From: Paramisgurnus dabryanus
Lineage: Eukaryota > Chordata > Actinopteri > Cypriniformes > Cobitidae
Length of the DNA stretch: 64,000 bases
Assembly: GCF_030506205.2 (NCBI RefSeq)
Contig: NC_133352.1
Span: forward strand, 23,117,425 to 23,181,424
Direction of reading: 5' to 3'
In this document: positions 1 through 11,643 of the stretch, one piece after another
How positions within the stretch are numbered: position 1 is the first letter of the stretch
Layout: each line of letters begins with the position of its first letter
Translations under genes and position numbers: made by a program
Notes under the pieces: model-generated
Seen by the model: only the letters and a program-made list of their open reading frames with translations
What the model was told of the DNA's origin: nothing
Database searches by the model: none

Positions 1-429
1 AAGTTGCATTTATTAATATAACGATCTAAGCCACTTGTTTAAATAACAAAATTAAACTTACAATTTCAAATGAAAAGAGCATTTTAATCTAAAATACATA
101 TAGGAAGCTCAGGTGACATCTTGCTGTATGCAAGACAACACTGAGAAAGTGCCCATCTCAGTTGTCTTAAACTCTCTTGGTAACTGCCTAGCATTATAAT
201 TTATAGTTTTATGCTGCTGGGTATCTTTCCAGCTTGCTGTCATTAGACGGTACATTGTGTCTTGCTACTACCCCTACTGTGTCCCCCATAATGTTATTCT
301 GAGCTGCTGTTTGACCAGCCTGCAGTAACAGCAGTGCTTATAGACATTTATATTAAGTTATATTTTTGTATTACTTTTGCATGTTTATTGCATGTTACAT
401 TGGTATTTATATCACTTTTGTAAGGAATA

Positions 430-1225
430 ATGGACGATGGGCCATTGAATTATAAGAAAATAATGCACACCCAAGGTGGTAATGGTTACACCGAATAATT
501 CAAAGGAACGGAGTCAATTATTCCTCTTATACACGGTTCAACACAATCTCATGGCAAGTCGTGTCATAGTCACAAAATAATTGATTAATTTATTCGTGTT
601 CATGGACAGAACAGATTTTTTTGCTTTTTTCGTGCCATTGATCCCAAATGTCTTTTTGAATTTCTATAAATAGTTTTCTGTGTGCGTGTCACAAATTTAT
701 TTTTGCGTGTCATTTTATATTTTGTTTTCTCGTTGTTTTTTAATATTTTCAAATTATTGTCGCTTGGGGTTAGATTTGGGGTTTGGGTTAGGATGTAATT
801 TTATGTATTGGTTTCTACATGGTTTTCTTCCAATTTTACCATTTATTTTCGCTTGGGGTTAGGAGGTCTGAAATGTAACAGAAAGTCTTTCCAACCCCAA
901 CGTCAAGTGACAATGGTAAAAATATTGATAAAACAAAATATAAAATGACAAAAATAAAAAATTAAAGTTGGGCCACGCACACGAAAAACTATTTATAGAA
1001 ATTTGTTCTCGACGGCACGAAAAAAGCGGAAAATCATGTCCATGAACACAAATAAATGAATCAAATATTTTGTGACTATAACACGACAAACATTGTTCTT
1101 CTGCCTATTTTTAAGACATTTGACAGGTCAGGTGTGCGTTTTGTTGAAAAAATAATCAACACACATGGAACATTTCTCAGCCAATCAGAATAAAGCATTC
1201 AACAGACCCGTGGTATAAATAATAA
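430..1225. mobile_element. Nested fold-back DNA elements (two layers)
   Basis: The outer layer begins near 430 and ends near 1225. Its arms are loosely inverted (ATAATGCACACC near 460; GGTGTGCGTTTTGTTGAAAA near 1130) and resemble a common fish inverted-repeat element. The inner layer, about 552-1090, is a second fold-back: GTCGTGTCATAGTCACAAAA at 559 is mirrored by TTTTGTGACTATAACACGAC ending at 1087. Its centre carries GCTTGGGGTTAG motifs. The inner layer resembles the elements at 48570-48990 and 52110-52582. No transposase is encoded. Short reading frames inside it are chance products of the inverted repeats. Confidence 0.6.
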
Positions 1226-2795
1226 TATTATACTTAGTAGTACTTATACTGTGTGAATGTGCAAAACTAAGGGGTAGGGGGAAGGGGTAAGACAGAGAAA
1301 TGGGATTGGGCCATAATCTTGTAAGACTATGATGCACTTCCTGTATATAATCCTATATGAAGAAGTTTATTTAAAGCCTCAAAAACTCATGTTAAAATAT
1401 GTAAGGTCATTTTTATTTCATGTTGTCTTCTCTTTCTTTCCTTGTAGATTTTGTTTGGCATTCCTCCATACAGTATGTAAGATCCGATTTACCTCTTTTC
1501 CTTTTTAAGCACTCACTTCATGTTTTACTTCCAAAATGATTTCCTTTACCCCTTCTTTTCTATCCTTCTAAAAGCAGTTTGTCGATTAATTAATAGCTGG
1601 CTAATTTAATTTTCCTTGGAGTAATAACTTGTTTAAGCACGAATACAAAGTGTCAAGACAAAGTTTTAATCTGGCCAAAGTTTAATTAGTCTCGAAGAGG
1701 TTTGCGTACGTGCAGATGGGGGTCAGAGGGAGAGGACGGTGGATCGAATGACAACAGAACACAAGGTTAGAAAAGGTAGCAGGGAGGGGAGATGGGGGAC
1801 TTCCATCAACTCTGCCTGTCTGCTTCAATCCGTGCCCAAGATCAGCCTGCACTCACACACAAGGGATTGTGGGATATGTTGGAGTGTTGGTGTTAACTGT
1901 CAAATAACGGTGGCTTTTCCCACTGCTGTCCTCCACACCTGTCACCCAGGGCAACCTGTGTGTAGTGGCCGAGCTATAGGCTCCCATGAGCGGCTTTAAG
2001 GCATAGCCACAGCTGGAAATCAATTGGCTGAGACAATTATGGAATGAAGTGAAGAGGCTGCATATATTAGGGATTTTAGGACCTGAGGATGAACAGCAAT
2101 GAGGTTTTAACATAATCCTGCATTTTCTAGATTGAAAAGAAGCATAAAAGTAATAAAAATAATAAATAACTAATAAACTATAATTATTGCTCTTCATTAG
2201 ACTTTGTAGACATTTAAATCAATTCATAATGTCTGTTTGAATATACATAAACTGCATAAAGTATAGGATAAATGAGAAACAATTACCTCTAAATGAAGCA
2301 TCTTCTCTATATAAAAATATTTTCTTTCCCCTTTTCTCTCTCATTTTTTAAACAGATAACATTTTTACTACTCAGAATTATTTTCCTCACTGTTGTAGGT
2401 TGCTTTGGATGTGTCTGCTAAATGCCTTATATAAATATTAGCTACAGTAAGGCTCAGGCTTAGAAAGGTAGGATACTGAACTATAGTTATAGTATTTTAT
2501 ACTATTGCCATCCCCTAATACACATACAAAGCCTAATCTTATTCATTACTGCCATTGTGATCAAATGATTACGACTCTTTCATATGAAAATCATCCCCCT
2601 GCATGTCAAACAGGCGTTCTTACCTTCAAAGAAACAGTGAAATGGACATTTTGACAGCTACACAATTGGCCGTGGAATTCATTGGAAAACAGCTTGAACC
2701 CTGCATGTGTATTTCCATCCATATCACACCCCAAGGGCACTACAGTAGAATGAGAATGTTGTAAAGTAAATCCAGCCCTCCATCACTGAAGAGTA

Positions 2796-2821
2796 GAGAG
2801 AGAGAAAGAGAGAGAGAGAGG
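2796..2821. repeat. Short GA microsatellite
   Basis: An imperfect run of GA dinucleotides in the presumed intron, with no coding potential. Confidence 0.8.
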
Positions 2822-3791
2822 AACCAGCTTTAACACATCCTCCCTCTTTACTTTAGACGACAGCACCAAATGTCAGATACTCATCTGGAAATAATTTCCA
2901 TTCTATTATGGTGACAAGGGACCGGCAGAATCTAATTAGCAGGAAAAAATCCTGGAGAGCCAGATTGGTGGTGATTGTTGATAGGGGCAGTGGTGCAGGG
3001 CAAACTCTCCAGCCTTCAGGCTCAGCGGGTGACACTCATGAGGTTAACTGGAACTTGAAGAAGGTAGATAAGAATAGGAGAGGGACTTAGGTGCGGTGTG
3101 CCAGAGAGGAAGGTCTCTATTAGTCTGTACGAACCTAATCTGTGAATATTCTTCCCTGAGTGATAGAAAAAGAGAGAGATGTAATCTTTAGTCAGAGGTA
3201 TTGTTATTATTTTTTAATAATAAAATAATAATGCTTAGAGATAATAGTGCTTGTGCTAAGATCATGGATTTACCATCTACCATCAGATTTTTTGTTTAAA
3301 AGTCTGTCTAAAGTCTGATATTAAAGTCTGAAGTTTTGTCAGTTTGTCACAACACAGAAAAATTTGATATTCAGACAATTTTTAAAGATTAAAAAACACC
3401 AAAAAAAAAAAACAGGCAGGATTCTCTGCTTGTAAAAGCCGGGAGCTTTTCTGCTGTTTGTGCTAAAACCATGTCAAGTAGCGGGAAAGCTCTCTCTCTC
3501 TACTTTCTAATACCGCTACAACCTGAGTGGATGTTTGTGATTGTTTTAGGGGTGGGGCCATGCTCAGTGACTCCACTGCATCATCGTGCCACCATTTTAG
3601 CCCACCCCAAATAATCTTGAACAACTCCACAATTCAGTCTTTGTAACATGTTTTTTACAATTATAATGTGTTTAGAAACAATTCTCTGAAATGATTTTAC
3701 ACAGACTTCAACGTTTAGACTTATATTACATTTACATATGCATTGGCCTTTAATCCAAAGTGACTCCACATTACTGAGGAGCACTCTTAAA

Positions 3792-3986
3792 CACTGAAAA
3801 AAAATGATTCATTCAATTTACTACATTTTTTAAGGTAAGTGGTTGCAATCAATTTATTTAAGCTACATTTAAAAAAAATAGAAATACAAAACAAAAAAAC
3901 TTTTGTTTAAATGTAGCTTAAATAAATTGATTGCAACCACTTACCTTAAAAAAAATTGTAAATTGAATGAATCATTTTTTTCAGTG
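3792..3986. mobile_element. Palindromic MITE (~195 bp)
   Basis: The two halves are near-perfect reverse complements around an A-rich centre near 3885. CACTGAAAAAAAATGATTCA at the left is mirrored by TGAATCATTTTTTTCAGTG at the right, and the arms continue through GTAAGTGGTTGCAATCAATT and its complement. It is a non-autonomous hairpin element with no reading frame. Confidence 0.8.
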
Positions 3987-4130
3987 AAGGGATAGTTCAC
4001 CCAAAAATGAAAATTCTGTCATCATTTAATCACTCTCATGTTGTTACAAACCCATATAAATTTCTTTGTTTTGATGAACACAGAGAAAGATAAGAAGAAT
4101 TTGGTTCCAAAACGCAATAAATCCATTTTG
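3987..4130 (+). mobile_element. Half copy of a cyprinid inverted-repeat MITE
   Basis: It starts GGGATAGTTCACCCAAAAAT and continues with the body typical of a very abundant cyprinid short inverted-repeat element (CATCATTTA, TCATGTTGTTACAAACC, TTTGATGAACAC). The complementary right arm is missing, so this is a truncated copy. Fuller copies are at 34083-34374 and, split apart, at 18511-18650 with 20409-20516. Confidence 0.7.
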
Positions 4131-5024
4131 ACTATAACCATTGTTTTGTCTAAAGATGCACACCAGTAGTTTTGTTTGTATAAACCATTTAAATTTCCTA
4201 ATATAACATGCCTATACTAGTCCTGAATTAACTAATATTATATGATGTATACCTTAAACAGATATTGTCAAAGACAAATAGAATGATTTCTTAAAGGGTC
4301 TTTTAATCCATTCTTCAAAAACCAGAAACAAAATCATCAAACATGAGATGCTTCAAATCAAAAGCCTTTCAAAGAGCTTAGACATTTAGGGAAATAAATG
4401 TTTTCCCCTGAGAACTTGCCATTCTGCCTGTCCCGCTTTCACATCCACACTATCAAACTAATCTAATGCCACGTTCAGAGGAAAGGTTAGGTTCAGCGTT
4501 CGCATTTATATTTTCCAGGCAGAGAGTTTGACCTTTGCAGATCAAGTTGTTATTTTCTCCTCTTGTGATCCCATCCAGCTTTACCAACCTCTAAAGTCAA
4601 GATTAGCATTCATTACACTGATTGGTTAAAGTGAAGAAGGCAGATAAGAATCTGTGGTGCTGTTTACACATCTTTAATTGACTGAACCTTATCCGTACAG
4701 TACCTTTCAGACGAATTTTAACCAACATGATATTCTGTTTGTTGTTAGAGTGGGTGGAAAATTTGCACCTGTAAGTGGACTGACGTCTTTTAAATTCTGC
4801 TTTGGCTCATTTTTGCTTTTGGGTGGTTTAAAGTGTTCTGTGATTTTTTTATTCAGTTCATCATTTGAACAAGTTCAGTCAATACATTTTCCATTTAGTC
4901 CTGATGCAATGATCATTACTCACAAAATGAAAGTGCCTTGTAAGAAGAAAGAAACATTTTGTCTTAAACAAAACAAACGTTGGTATTCATTTATTTTCAT
5001 CCTCTTCATTTTCTTTTTATCCAG

Positions 5025-5434
5025 ATCTGAGGCCTCTACCTGACGTCGCCATGACGGGAAAATGTACGCGCGAGTGTACGGAATACGGCCACTCGGATTC
5101 CTGCTGGATGCCTGGACAACCTTCACCCAACCGTACCAAGAGTCACAAGAGTGGGCCGAAACTCTCCACCTTTGTGCCTTACCAGGAGAGGGAGGGTCAA
5201 GAGCGTTTGATGGCCGACAGCAGCTCCAAGCCTCTGGGAGAAGAGCGAAGTGGAGGTGGGGGGAACAAAGTGGCCAGCATTCGCTTTTTGCCACCCTACA
5301 CTAGTGCCTATTCCGCAGGTGGCGATGGTGGTAAGGACTGCCCCCTGGAGGAGATACCCCTGAGTCAGACAGCCGATTACGCCCCTGCTACTACACCGTC
5401 TAGCCAAGGTTCAAAACGAGAAATCTACCTGTGA
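5025..5434 (+). CDS. pcdh1: Protocadherin-1-like, last coding exon (cytoplasmic C-terminus)
   Basis: This is the terminal exon of a delta-1 protocadherin, a single-pass neuronal and epithelial adhesion receptor; only the intracellular end is here. The acceptor is CAG at 5022-5024. The exon opens with two bases of a split codon, then reads 135 residues from LRPLPDVAMTGK to the TGA at 5432-5434. Visible motifs are CTRECTEYGHSDSCWMPGQ, the conserved Cys-rich cytoplasmic block of non-clustered protocadherins, then LSTFVPYQ, LEEIPLSQT and the terminal KREIYL. From memory these order and match best to PCDH1; PCDH7, whose tail I recall ending REVYL, is the main alternative. The ATG at 5051 is internal, not a start. 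The exon is far more GC-rich than its surroundings. Fish may carry two paralogues (a/b), and I cannot tell which this is. Confidence 0.82.
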
Positions 5435-6905
5435 CGCGCCAGTTTTCCGTCTGGGTTCGGTTCCACATTCGATCCAATTTATTTGTGATCAGCAATGCCT
5501 GTGAGAGGATAAAAGGCCTCATTGTCAAAATCTACAACACAAAACCAGACCTTAATTTACACAAATCATCTGGACATGCATCTCCAGTATTTTCAGATAT
5601 GAGCCTAATGGCTGACACAACACAGCTAGAGTCCTGCTTCAAAACCCTTTGGGTGTTTATATATCTCTGCACATTGTTAGAGGCTCTGGAAGCCAAATAG
5701 AAAGATATGAAGAGAAAAAAAGAGAAAACAATTTTGTGAATATGAATGAAGAACACCCCACATAAACTTCTAATGAAAGAATGTAAGAACAATTTTGAAG
5801 TGAACTTTGTGATAATTTAATGTTAAGGGTATACTCCTATTTTATTCGGATTCTTTTGCTGATTTTTTAATATATATAATATAATACTTCTGATTGGACT
5901 GTAGTTATGCTTACCTAAAACATATACGCCAATGTAAACATACAAATAGTTTCTTTTTTGTTTTTCTATACGTGTATAAACGTGTGTTTGTGTATCCCTA
6001 CTGAACATTTTAAGCAGGGTACTTCAGAAAAACTGGCAGAGCAAATGCTGGTTAGGGAAATACATTTTCAACACACATACAGTACTTTACAGAATAGATC
6101 CATCTTCATTATACTTTAAGCATTGAAGGATAAACGTTTCTTACTTTCAACATTTTTTTTTTCATAGAAAGCTCTTTTCTTAATGTACAGTGATGTAAAT
6201 ACAACACACATCTAGAGGAAGAATTTTAGTTCCCCTCCCGACTATTTAGCTGTACAGAACTTGAAAGTACAAAGGACAATGCTCAGAGGATTGGTTTCCC
6301 TACCAGGAAAAAGGACAACACAGGACCACAGAATGCTAAAGATAATCCACAGTAGGAGCCTCAGCTGTCTATCAACACGGGACACAAAATTTGGGGCAAA
6401 ATCAAAATGCACGGGGAAAAATGGATTACAGCAGATTTGTATGACGTTGAGTTGTCATTTTTGAAATGTTGCCCCATGCGTCATCAGTTCCCAAGGGATG
6501 CCTTGTAGGAGCGGGATAGAGATCTGGGTAACTGCCATCCCCAGTGACTTTCTCCTGTGTTTGATCAGAGGACTCTAGGAGCCAATGCTTTCGCTTGAGT
6601 TGCCCTCCAGGCTACGATTCTGCGGGAGCTTCGTTTAACCCATCCCATCCTCACGAAGGATCAACAACTTTTCACTATGTTCACAAAAACACCGAATTGT
6701 CCATGTACTGTGCAATAGCCTTCTCGTATTGAGACATGTAAACTCTGTCGTGGTTGTGTCAGATTTCTTACTCTGCTCTGTGTCGGGTTTGACCCTGTCA
6801 AAATGAAAGCTTAAAAGAGGTAGATGCTATCAAAAATAGTGACAGCAGAACATTTCTTTCCGAAAATATTTGTTTGACACCATTAAAGTTGTGTTCCACA
6901 AATCC
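5435..6905 (+). other. Probable 3' UTR of the protocadherin gene
   Basis: This sequence follows the stop codon and looks unique rather than repetitive up to about 6900, with somewhat higher GC than the intron. The first plausible poly(A) signal I see is ATTAAA at 6882-6887; a canonical AATAAA appears only at 9842, beyond several repeats. The end point is therefore a guess. From 6906 to 7542 I see no recognisable feature. Confidence 0.4.
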
Positions 6906-7542
6906 AGTATACTGTAGGATCTTTGAAATTCTCTTTTAAGTGTGCTTTGAGTCTATGACATTACAAGACTCCTGCAGTGAACTTAGAGTTTAGATTGCAT
7001 ACATTTTGCTAGCAAAGTCAAACTGGCACTTGACTAACCAGGGTGCTTTCGCTAAATGCCAAATCTGAAAGCGGGGCTTTTCAGAAAGAGTTTACAGATC
7101 ATTTATGGCGTTAATAATATCAGATGATGCCAGTGTGGATTGAATCTACAAGCTACAACGAATGCACTATCATTTACAACATGTCACAAGTTCAAACCAT
7201 AAAAAAACGACTTTTCAACTCTAGTAAAGCGAAGTTGGATTTTACTGTTAAATCTGTAGGTGTTAATGCATTACTTCCAGTTTAACAGCGCACGGGGATG
7301 CACTGAGCTGTGTGCTAAAGGTGCAATATTTGATAAAAACCTTTTTTAAAGCATCTCATTAGTAAAGCATAAAGTTACCCAACACTAAAGGCTGGTGTCT
7401 CAGGTGGTGGCTATGTTTGATGTGACACATTGTATTTTCGTTCATTTGTGTGAATTCATTAAGTTCAGCTTGGACCACTAGAATGACTATAAATCACCAT
7501 AAGGTCTTGCTAAAGTAAACAAAGCATATTTCTTGGTGACCA

Positions 7543-9241
7543 GGGGCCTTATTTATAAAATGCTGTGTAAATACTATACCATCCTAAATTTGATCTAACG
7601 ATAATTTCTCAAAAGCGCATACATATGATTCATAGAACGAACTTATGCAAAGAAAATGCGCGTATGCCTTACTTTTATCTGTAAATCTATATCTCACAAT
7701 CTTTAAATCTATAAATCACAAATGATCTTAAACTAGCTAAACACATTTAATGCCTAATTCATGTTTAAATCCATTAAAGGAACATTCCACTTTTTTTGAA
7801 AATATGCTCATTTTCCAGCTCCTCTCAAGTTAAAGATTTGATTTTTACCATTTGGAATCCATTCAGATGATCTCCAGGTCTGGCGCTAGTACTTTTAGCA
7901 TAGCTTAGCACAATACATTGAATCTGATTAGACCAATGGCAGGGGACTATTTTCAGGCAGTGTGTAATATCACTACGCCTGCTGCTGCCATGTTACATCA
8001 GCAAAGTCCTTGATTATTACGCCAGAATGAGAGAATAGTTCCTAGCCATATCTGCCTAGAAAATCACAACTTTAAAATTTTCGTCGGTCTTAGTTCACAA
8101 TGTAACTACAGAAGAGTCACGTTTTAAATAGGAAAATATAAAAACTCTTTGGTTATTTTTTAGCGCGATGCTAATGCTCTAATCAGATTCAATGGATTGT
8201 GCTAAGCTATGCTTAAAGTGCTAGCGCCAGACCTGGAGATCAGCTGAATGGATTCCAAAACGTTAAGAATAAAATGTTTAAATCTAGGGGAGCTGGAAAA
8301 ATTAGCATATTTAAAAAAAAGTGGAATGTCCTTTTAACTCTTTCACCGCCAGCGTTTTTAAAAAAAGTTGCCAGCCAGCGCCAGCGTTTTTCATGATTTT
8401 CACCAAAGTTTAATGCCTTCCAGAAAATGTTCTTCTTTAAATATATAAACATACAATATACCAAATGAAAGAACAGACCCTCTGCTTTCAAACAAAAAAA
8501 ACCGTTTCATCCTACCTTTAGTGGTTCTTTTGCAATCAGCTTTTGAATATGGGTAGGTTTTTGCAAAAACACCATATTTTGAGCAAAAAGAAGAAATAAT
8601 TCCATTTTTATGATGGACTTTTCATAGAGATCCGATTCAGAGCGATCTTTAAAACAGACACGGACATGCAGCAGCTTGGCATAGGGCAATACTTCCGGTT
8701 TTAAAAAGTTGCGGAAGGGCGCCACCTGGTGGATAATAGCGGTATTGCGGAAAGACGGAATATCTCGTCATTGGCGGGGAAGCGTTTTCTCTTAATTGAC
8801 GAGAAATCTCGTCAATGGCGGGGAAAGAGTTAAAGGCGGGATGCATGATCTCTGAAAGCCAATGTTGATATTTGAAATCACCTAAACAAACACACCCCTA
8901 CCCCAATAGAATCTGGACTTTCTTTTGACATACGCAACCCAGGCAATGATGTCGGTTTGTAGACATGCTCCTTACTGCTGATTGGCTACAAGTGTGTTTT
9001 GGTACTCGGCCCGATTCCCTTTTCCAAAGAGTTTTTCAAAAAGCATGCACCCCGCCTTTAAGTGCCACAAGAATGGTTTATATTTCCGAAAGCCAGCAGC
9101 AATCGGACAAGCAAAAGTGCATAGGTCTACTCAGACACTGACATGGCTCTAAGCACTTTTCCAAGAACATTTTTAAAGATTTGAACTCACATTCTATGAT
9201 CAAAAGTGTTTGTACGCACATTTTATAAATTAGGCCCAAGG
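7543..9241. mobile_element. Nest of three inverted-repeat elements
   Basis: The outermost element has ends GGGGCCTTATTTATAAAATG at 7543 and the near complement CATTTTATAAATTAGGCCC ending near 9238. Inside it, 7778-8335 is a long fold-back whose arms (AGGAACATTCCACTTTTTTT, CTCCAGGTCTGGCGCTAG and their complements) run for well over 150 bp each. Directly abutting is a third element at about 8334-8836, bounded by AACTCTTTCACCGCCAGCG and the complement-like GGCGGGGAAAGAGTT. The third family recurs at 41220-41596 and 56055-57690. No transposase frame is present. Confidence 0.7.
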
Positions 9242-11111
9242 TCTTTGGTTCTCGCATGCCTTGTCGTCAAGTAGTACGTACAGTATAGTTGAGTGGAGGT
9301 TGAATGGTCGAGATACCAAACATACATGGTTGGTCCATTCTGCTGATAAAAAAGAAATGTGCAGTTATTAACATATCATTGCTCACTCACTGATGTTGCT
9401 GTGGTCTTTAAATGTTAGGTTTGTTAACCTCATCGTACATGTGGGTGGTCCTCTTCCCATTCTTTTAATACCTCCAACTACTACCGAACTTATAGCAGCT
9501 GTCTTCTGTGACAAATCAGATATTTGAGCAACATAAGACCAAGCTCCACACGACAGTTAGACAGTCTCTGTCTCCCACTGGGAATACCTGGAGTTTATCC
9601 CTGGAGAGCAACTGTCATAGACACTGCTAGGTCAAATTGTTTTAAGTGTGTGTGTATGTGTGTGTGTGTGTCATTGCACACCTGAGTCGATGCATGAAAA
9701 GTATCGTTCGCTGCCTTTAAAGCAAGAAATTGTGACGCGTGACATGTTTTCAGGGCCCAAATTGTGTCATGGCATCTCGATGAAGGAACTGGCTCTTGCT
9801 GTGTGAAACATTTGAACAGTGGTGCAGAAAATTTGATGGAAAATAAAATAACAAATAACTTTTCTTATACACTCAGCATAAAAAAATCTTTGGTAGGGCT
9901 ATAAAAAAAGAAAGCAAGAGAAAAAATGGCCTAAGGAAAGAGATAGTTTTGTTAACTTTTATTAATCTTACTGAATTCGTAGCTCATGGTCGGTTAGTTG
10001 ACACCAGTAAGTAATGTTTTTGAAAGGATGTGACCAATTAGTTTACAAATGTTTTATGAATCAGTTATAGTTATAATTCAGTATCAAGTTATTTCATATC
10101 AATCAGCTGCCTTTAAATTATCTTTTTTCTAAGTTTTATATCCATTTCAGTAATCGACAATAAATAATGATCCTGCTGTGTCTCCTACATTAACAGTCTG
10201 TGAGCAAAATGTACAATGGCTATTAGTTCATTACATATACACATTTATTGATTGTTTTTTAATGGGGTCCAACAGCAGCACTGTCGTGAGCACACAGTGT
10301 GAACAATTACCTTTTCTTATTTATTTATTTTGGGGTTTTATGGGTATATTTAAGATAATTTGCTTTTTTAAGCGGTCCACTTTGTCCACCTTATGATTTG
10401 CACACTCAAAGCTGTTTTTTCTGCACTGATTTTAGGGGGAATCTGCAGAATTACGTGCTGTGCAGTTTATTATGGTTAAATACTCAAAAGAACCAAAATG
10501 TTTAAAACATGCAAGGATTCTGCCAGCCTTGTTTTTAATAGGGGTGTATCAGTTAAATCAAAACATCTGCAGAGTTCTTCGTTCATACAGTAGATTACAC
10601 GTGGACCCAATCTTGAGTGATGTCTAATGTAAGATCTATTTCATTTGTGCAGAATTGTGTATTTGATTACACATCTGTGTGACTTGTATTCATTTCTTGA
10701 TACATTGAGTGTGGATATGCCACCTGGTGAATTTGTCCAGATATTAAGAGTTAAGAACAAATGAGTCACAATCTTGCATGGTCACCATGCGTAATGATGC
10801 TCATCTCTGTGCGTAACCGAAGTAAAATAAAAAATGAACAGCATCATTCTAACCTTGAATAGAAAAGAAATCAGCTGTTTATTTTTCAAAACGCAGCTGA
10901 ATGGCTTCATTACAACAACTTTGGCTCTGAAATAAACTGAGAAGACTTTGGCAATATGTGGGCGTCTGCCTTCATATGATTTTAATATAAAAAATATTAC
11001 GCTAGGTAACTGAGGAACAGCCAATGTTTAAATAGATCATTACAGGAAGTACAAGTTTGTAGCCTACTGTAAGTATTGGTTATATTTATATTGAAATGCT
11101 TGTGATGCCTT
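9242..11111. other. Non-coding stretch before the DIRS element
   Basis: AT-rich sequence with no recognised gene. It contains a GT dinucleotide run at about 9647-9672. AATAAA at 9842-9847 is the only canonical poly(A) hexamer noted here, and I cannot link it to a transcript. Its right end is the DIRS insertion point at the GTT of 11112-11114. Confidence 0.4.
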
Positions 11112-11134
11112 GTTCCCTTTCAGTCGGTCACTAC

Positions 11135-11300
11135 GACGTCACGTCGTGACCGACGAATTGGGAACCGCTCCGCGGGTGACCTATCTACTTCGAGAAACTA
11201 TAAAAACGCCAATGAACTTGGCATGCAGGTATTTGCATAATGCCGGCGCCGCCCCGCCAGGTGCGTATATAAGCCGCAGGTGCACAATACCAAATTAGCT
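11135..11300 (+). repeat. DIRS left inverted terminal repeat
   Basis: 166 bp, the reverse complement of 17259-17424 with no difference found by eye. Weaker similarity continues inward to about 11320. Outside it, 11112-11134 is a left-end extension not shared with the right end but copied in the internal complementary region. Confidence 0.93.
11231..11273 (+). promoter_or_regulatory. Putative DIRS promoter: octamer plus TATA
   Basis: ATTTGCAT at 11231-11238 matches the vertebrate octamer (POU-factor) site, and TATATAAG at 11266-11273 is a strong TATA box 28 bp downstream. A start about 25-30 bp further on would fall near 11298-11303, at the inner edge of the terminal repeat and upstream of the Gag-like frame. 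Because the repeat is inverted at the other end, the same pair occurs facing inward on the minus strand. Promoter function is inferred. Confidence 0.6.
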
Positions 11301-11643
11301 TTTATTGCTTCGAAGCCGGCAGACATCTGCTCTCGAGAAGCTTTCTATCTGATCTTCGTAGATCCTGTTCTGGAAGGGAAGAAAATAAGATCTCAGCTTG
11401 CTGAAGTTGGTTGGGCAAAGACACCTCAGCGGAGGCTCGCAGTGTTTTTTCTCCACCCTTTCTCTCTCTCTCTCTGTCTCTTTAATTTAGGACTTGAGTT
11501 CGAGTGAGTGCGTTGCCTCTCCCTGTGTGTTTCACCAGCTCGCACAAAAGAGTGATTTCCCTAAAAGAGCAGCACGTTTGAGCTTTGTGTCTTTTTAAAG
11601 ACAGCCACTCATTCGTGTCACGGTCGGGGTCGTCTTTTTAAAG

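Larger units (their letters stand above)
1..5024 (+). other. Presumed last intron of the protocadherin gene
   Basis: This stretch precedes the only recognised host exon and ends in a good acceptor: a pyrimidine-rich run at 4995-5021 followed by CAG at 5022-5024. I see no other coding exon in it. It holds a nested fold-back element (430-1225), a GA run (2796-2821) and two short inverted-repeat elements (3792-3986 and 3987-4130). The rest (1-429, 1226-2795, 2822-3791 and 4131-4990) is AT-rich with no recognisable signal. That this is an intron is inferred from the splice acceptor and from the exon lacking its own start; the upstream exon lies outside the window. Confidence 0.6.

Noticed and set aside
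680..1089. Telomeric array suggested by GGGGTTAGG motifs
   Set aside because: Only isolated GGTTAG units occur inside palindromes, not a tandem TTAGGG array.
4678..5043. 121-codon plus-strand frame just upstream of the protocadherin exon
   Set aside because: It is hydrophobic, AT-rich, crosses the splice acceptor in a different frame, and has no domain. It is intron sequence read through.
5062..5407. Other frames over the protocadherin exon on both strands
   Set aside because: Shadows of the real frame; only the frame ending at 5434 carries the conserved motifs.
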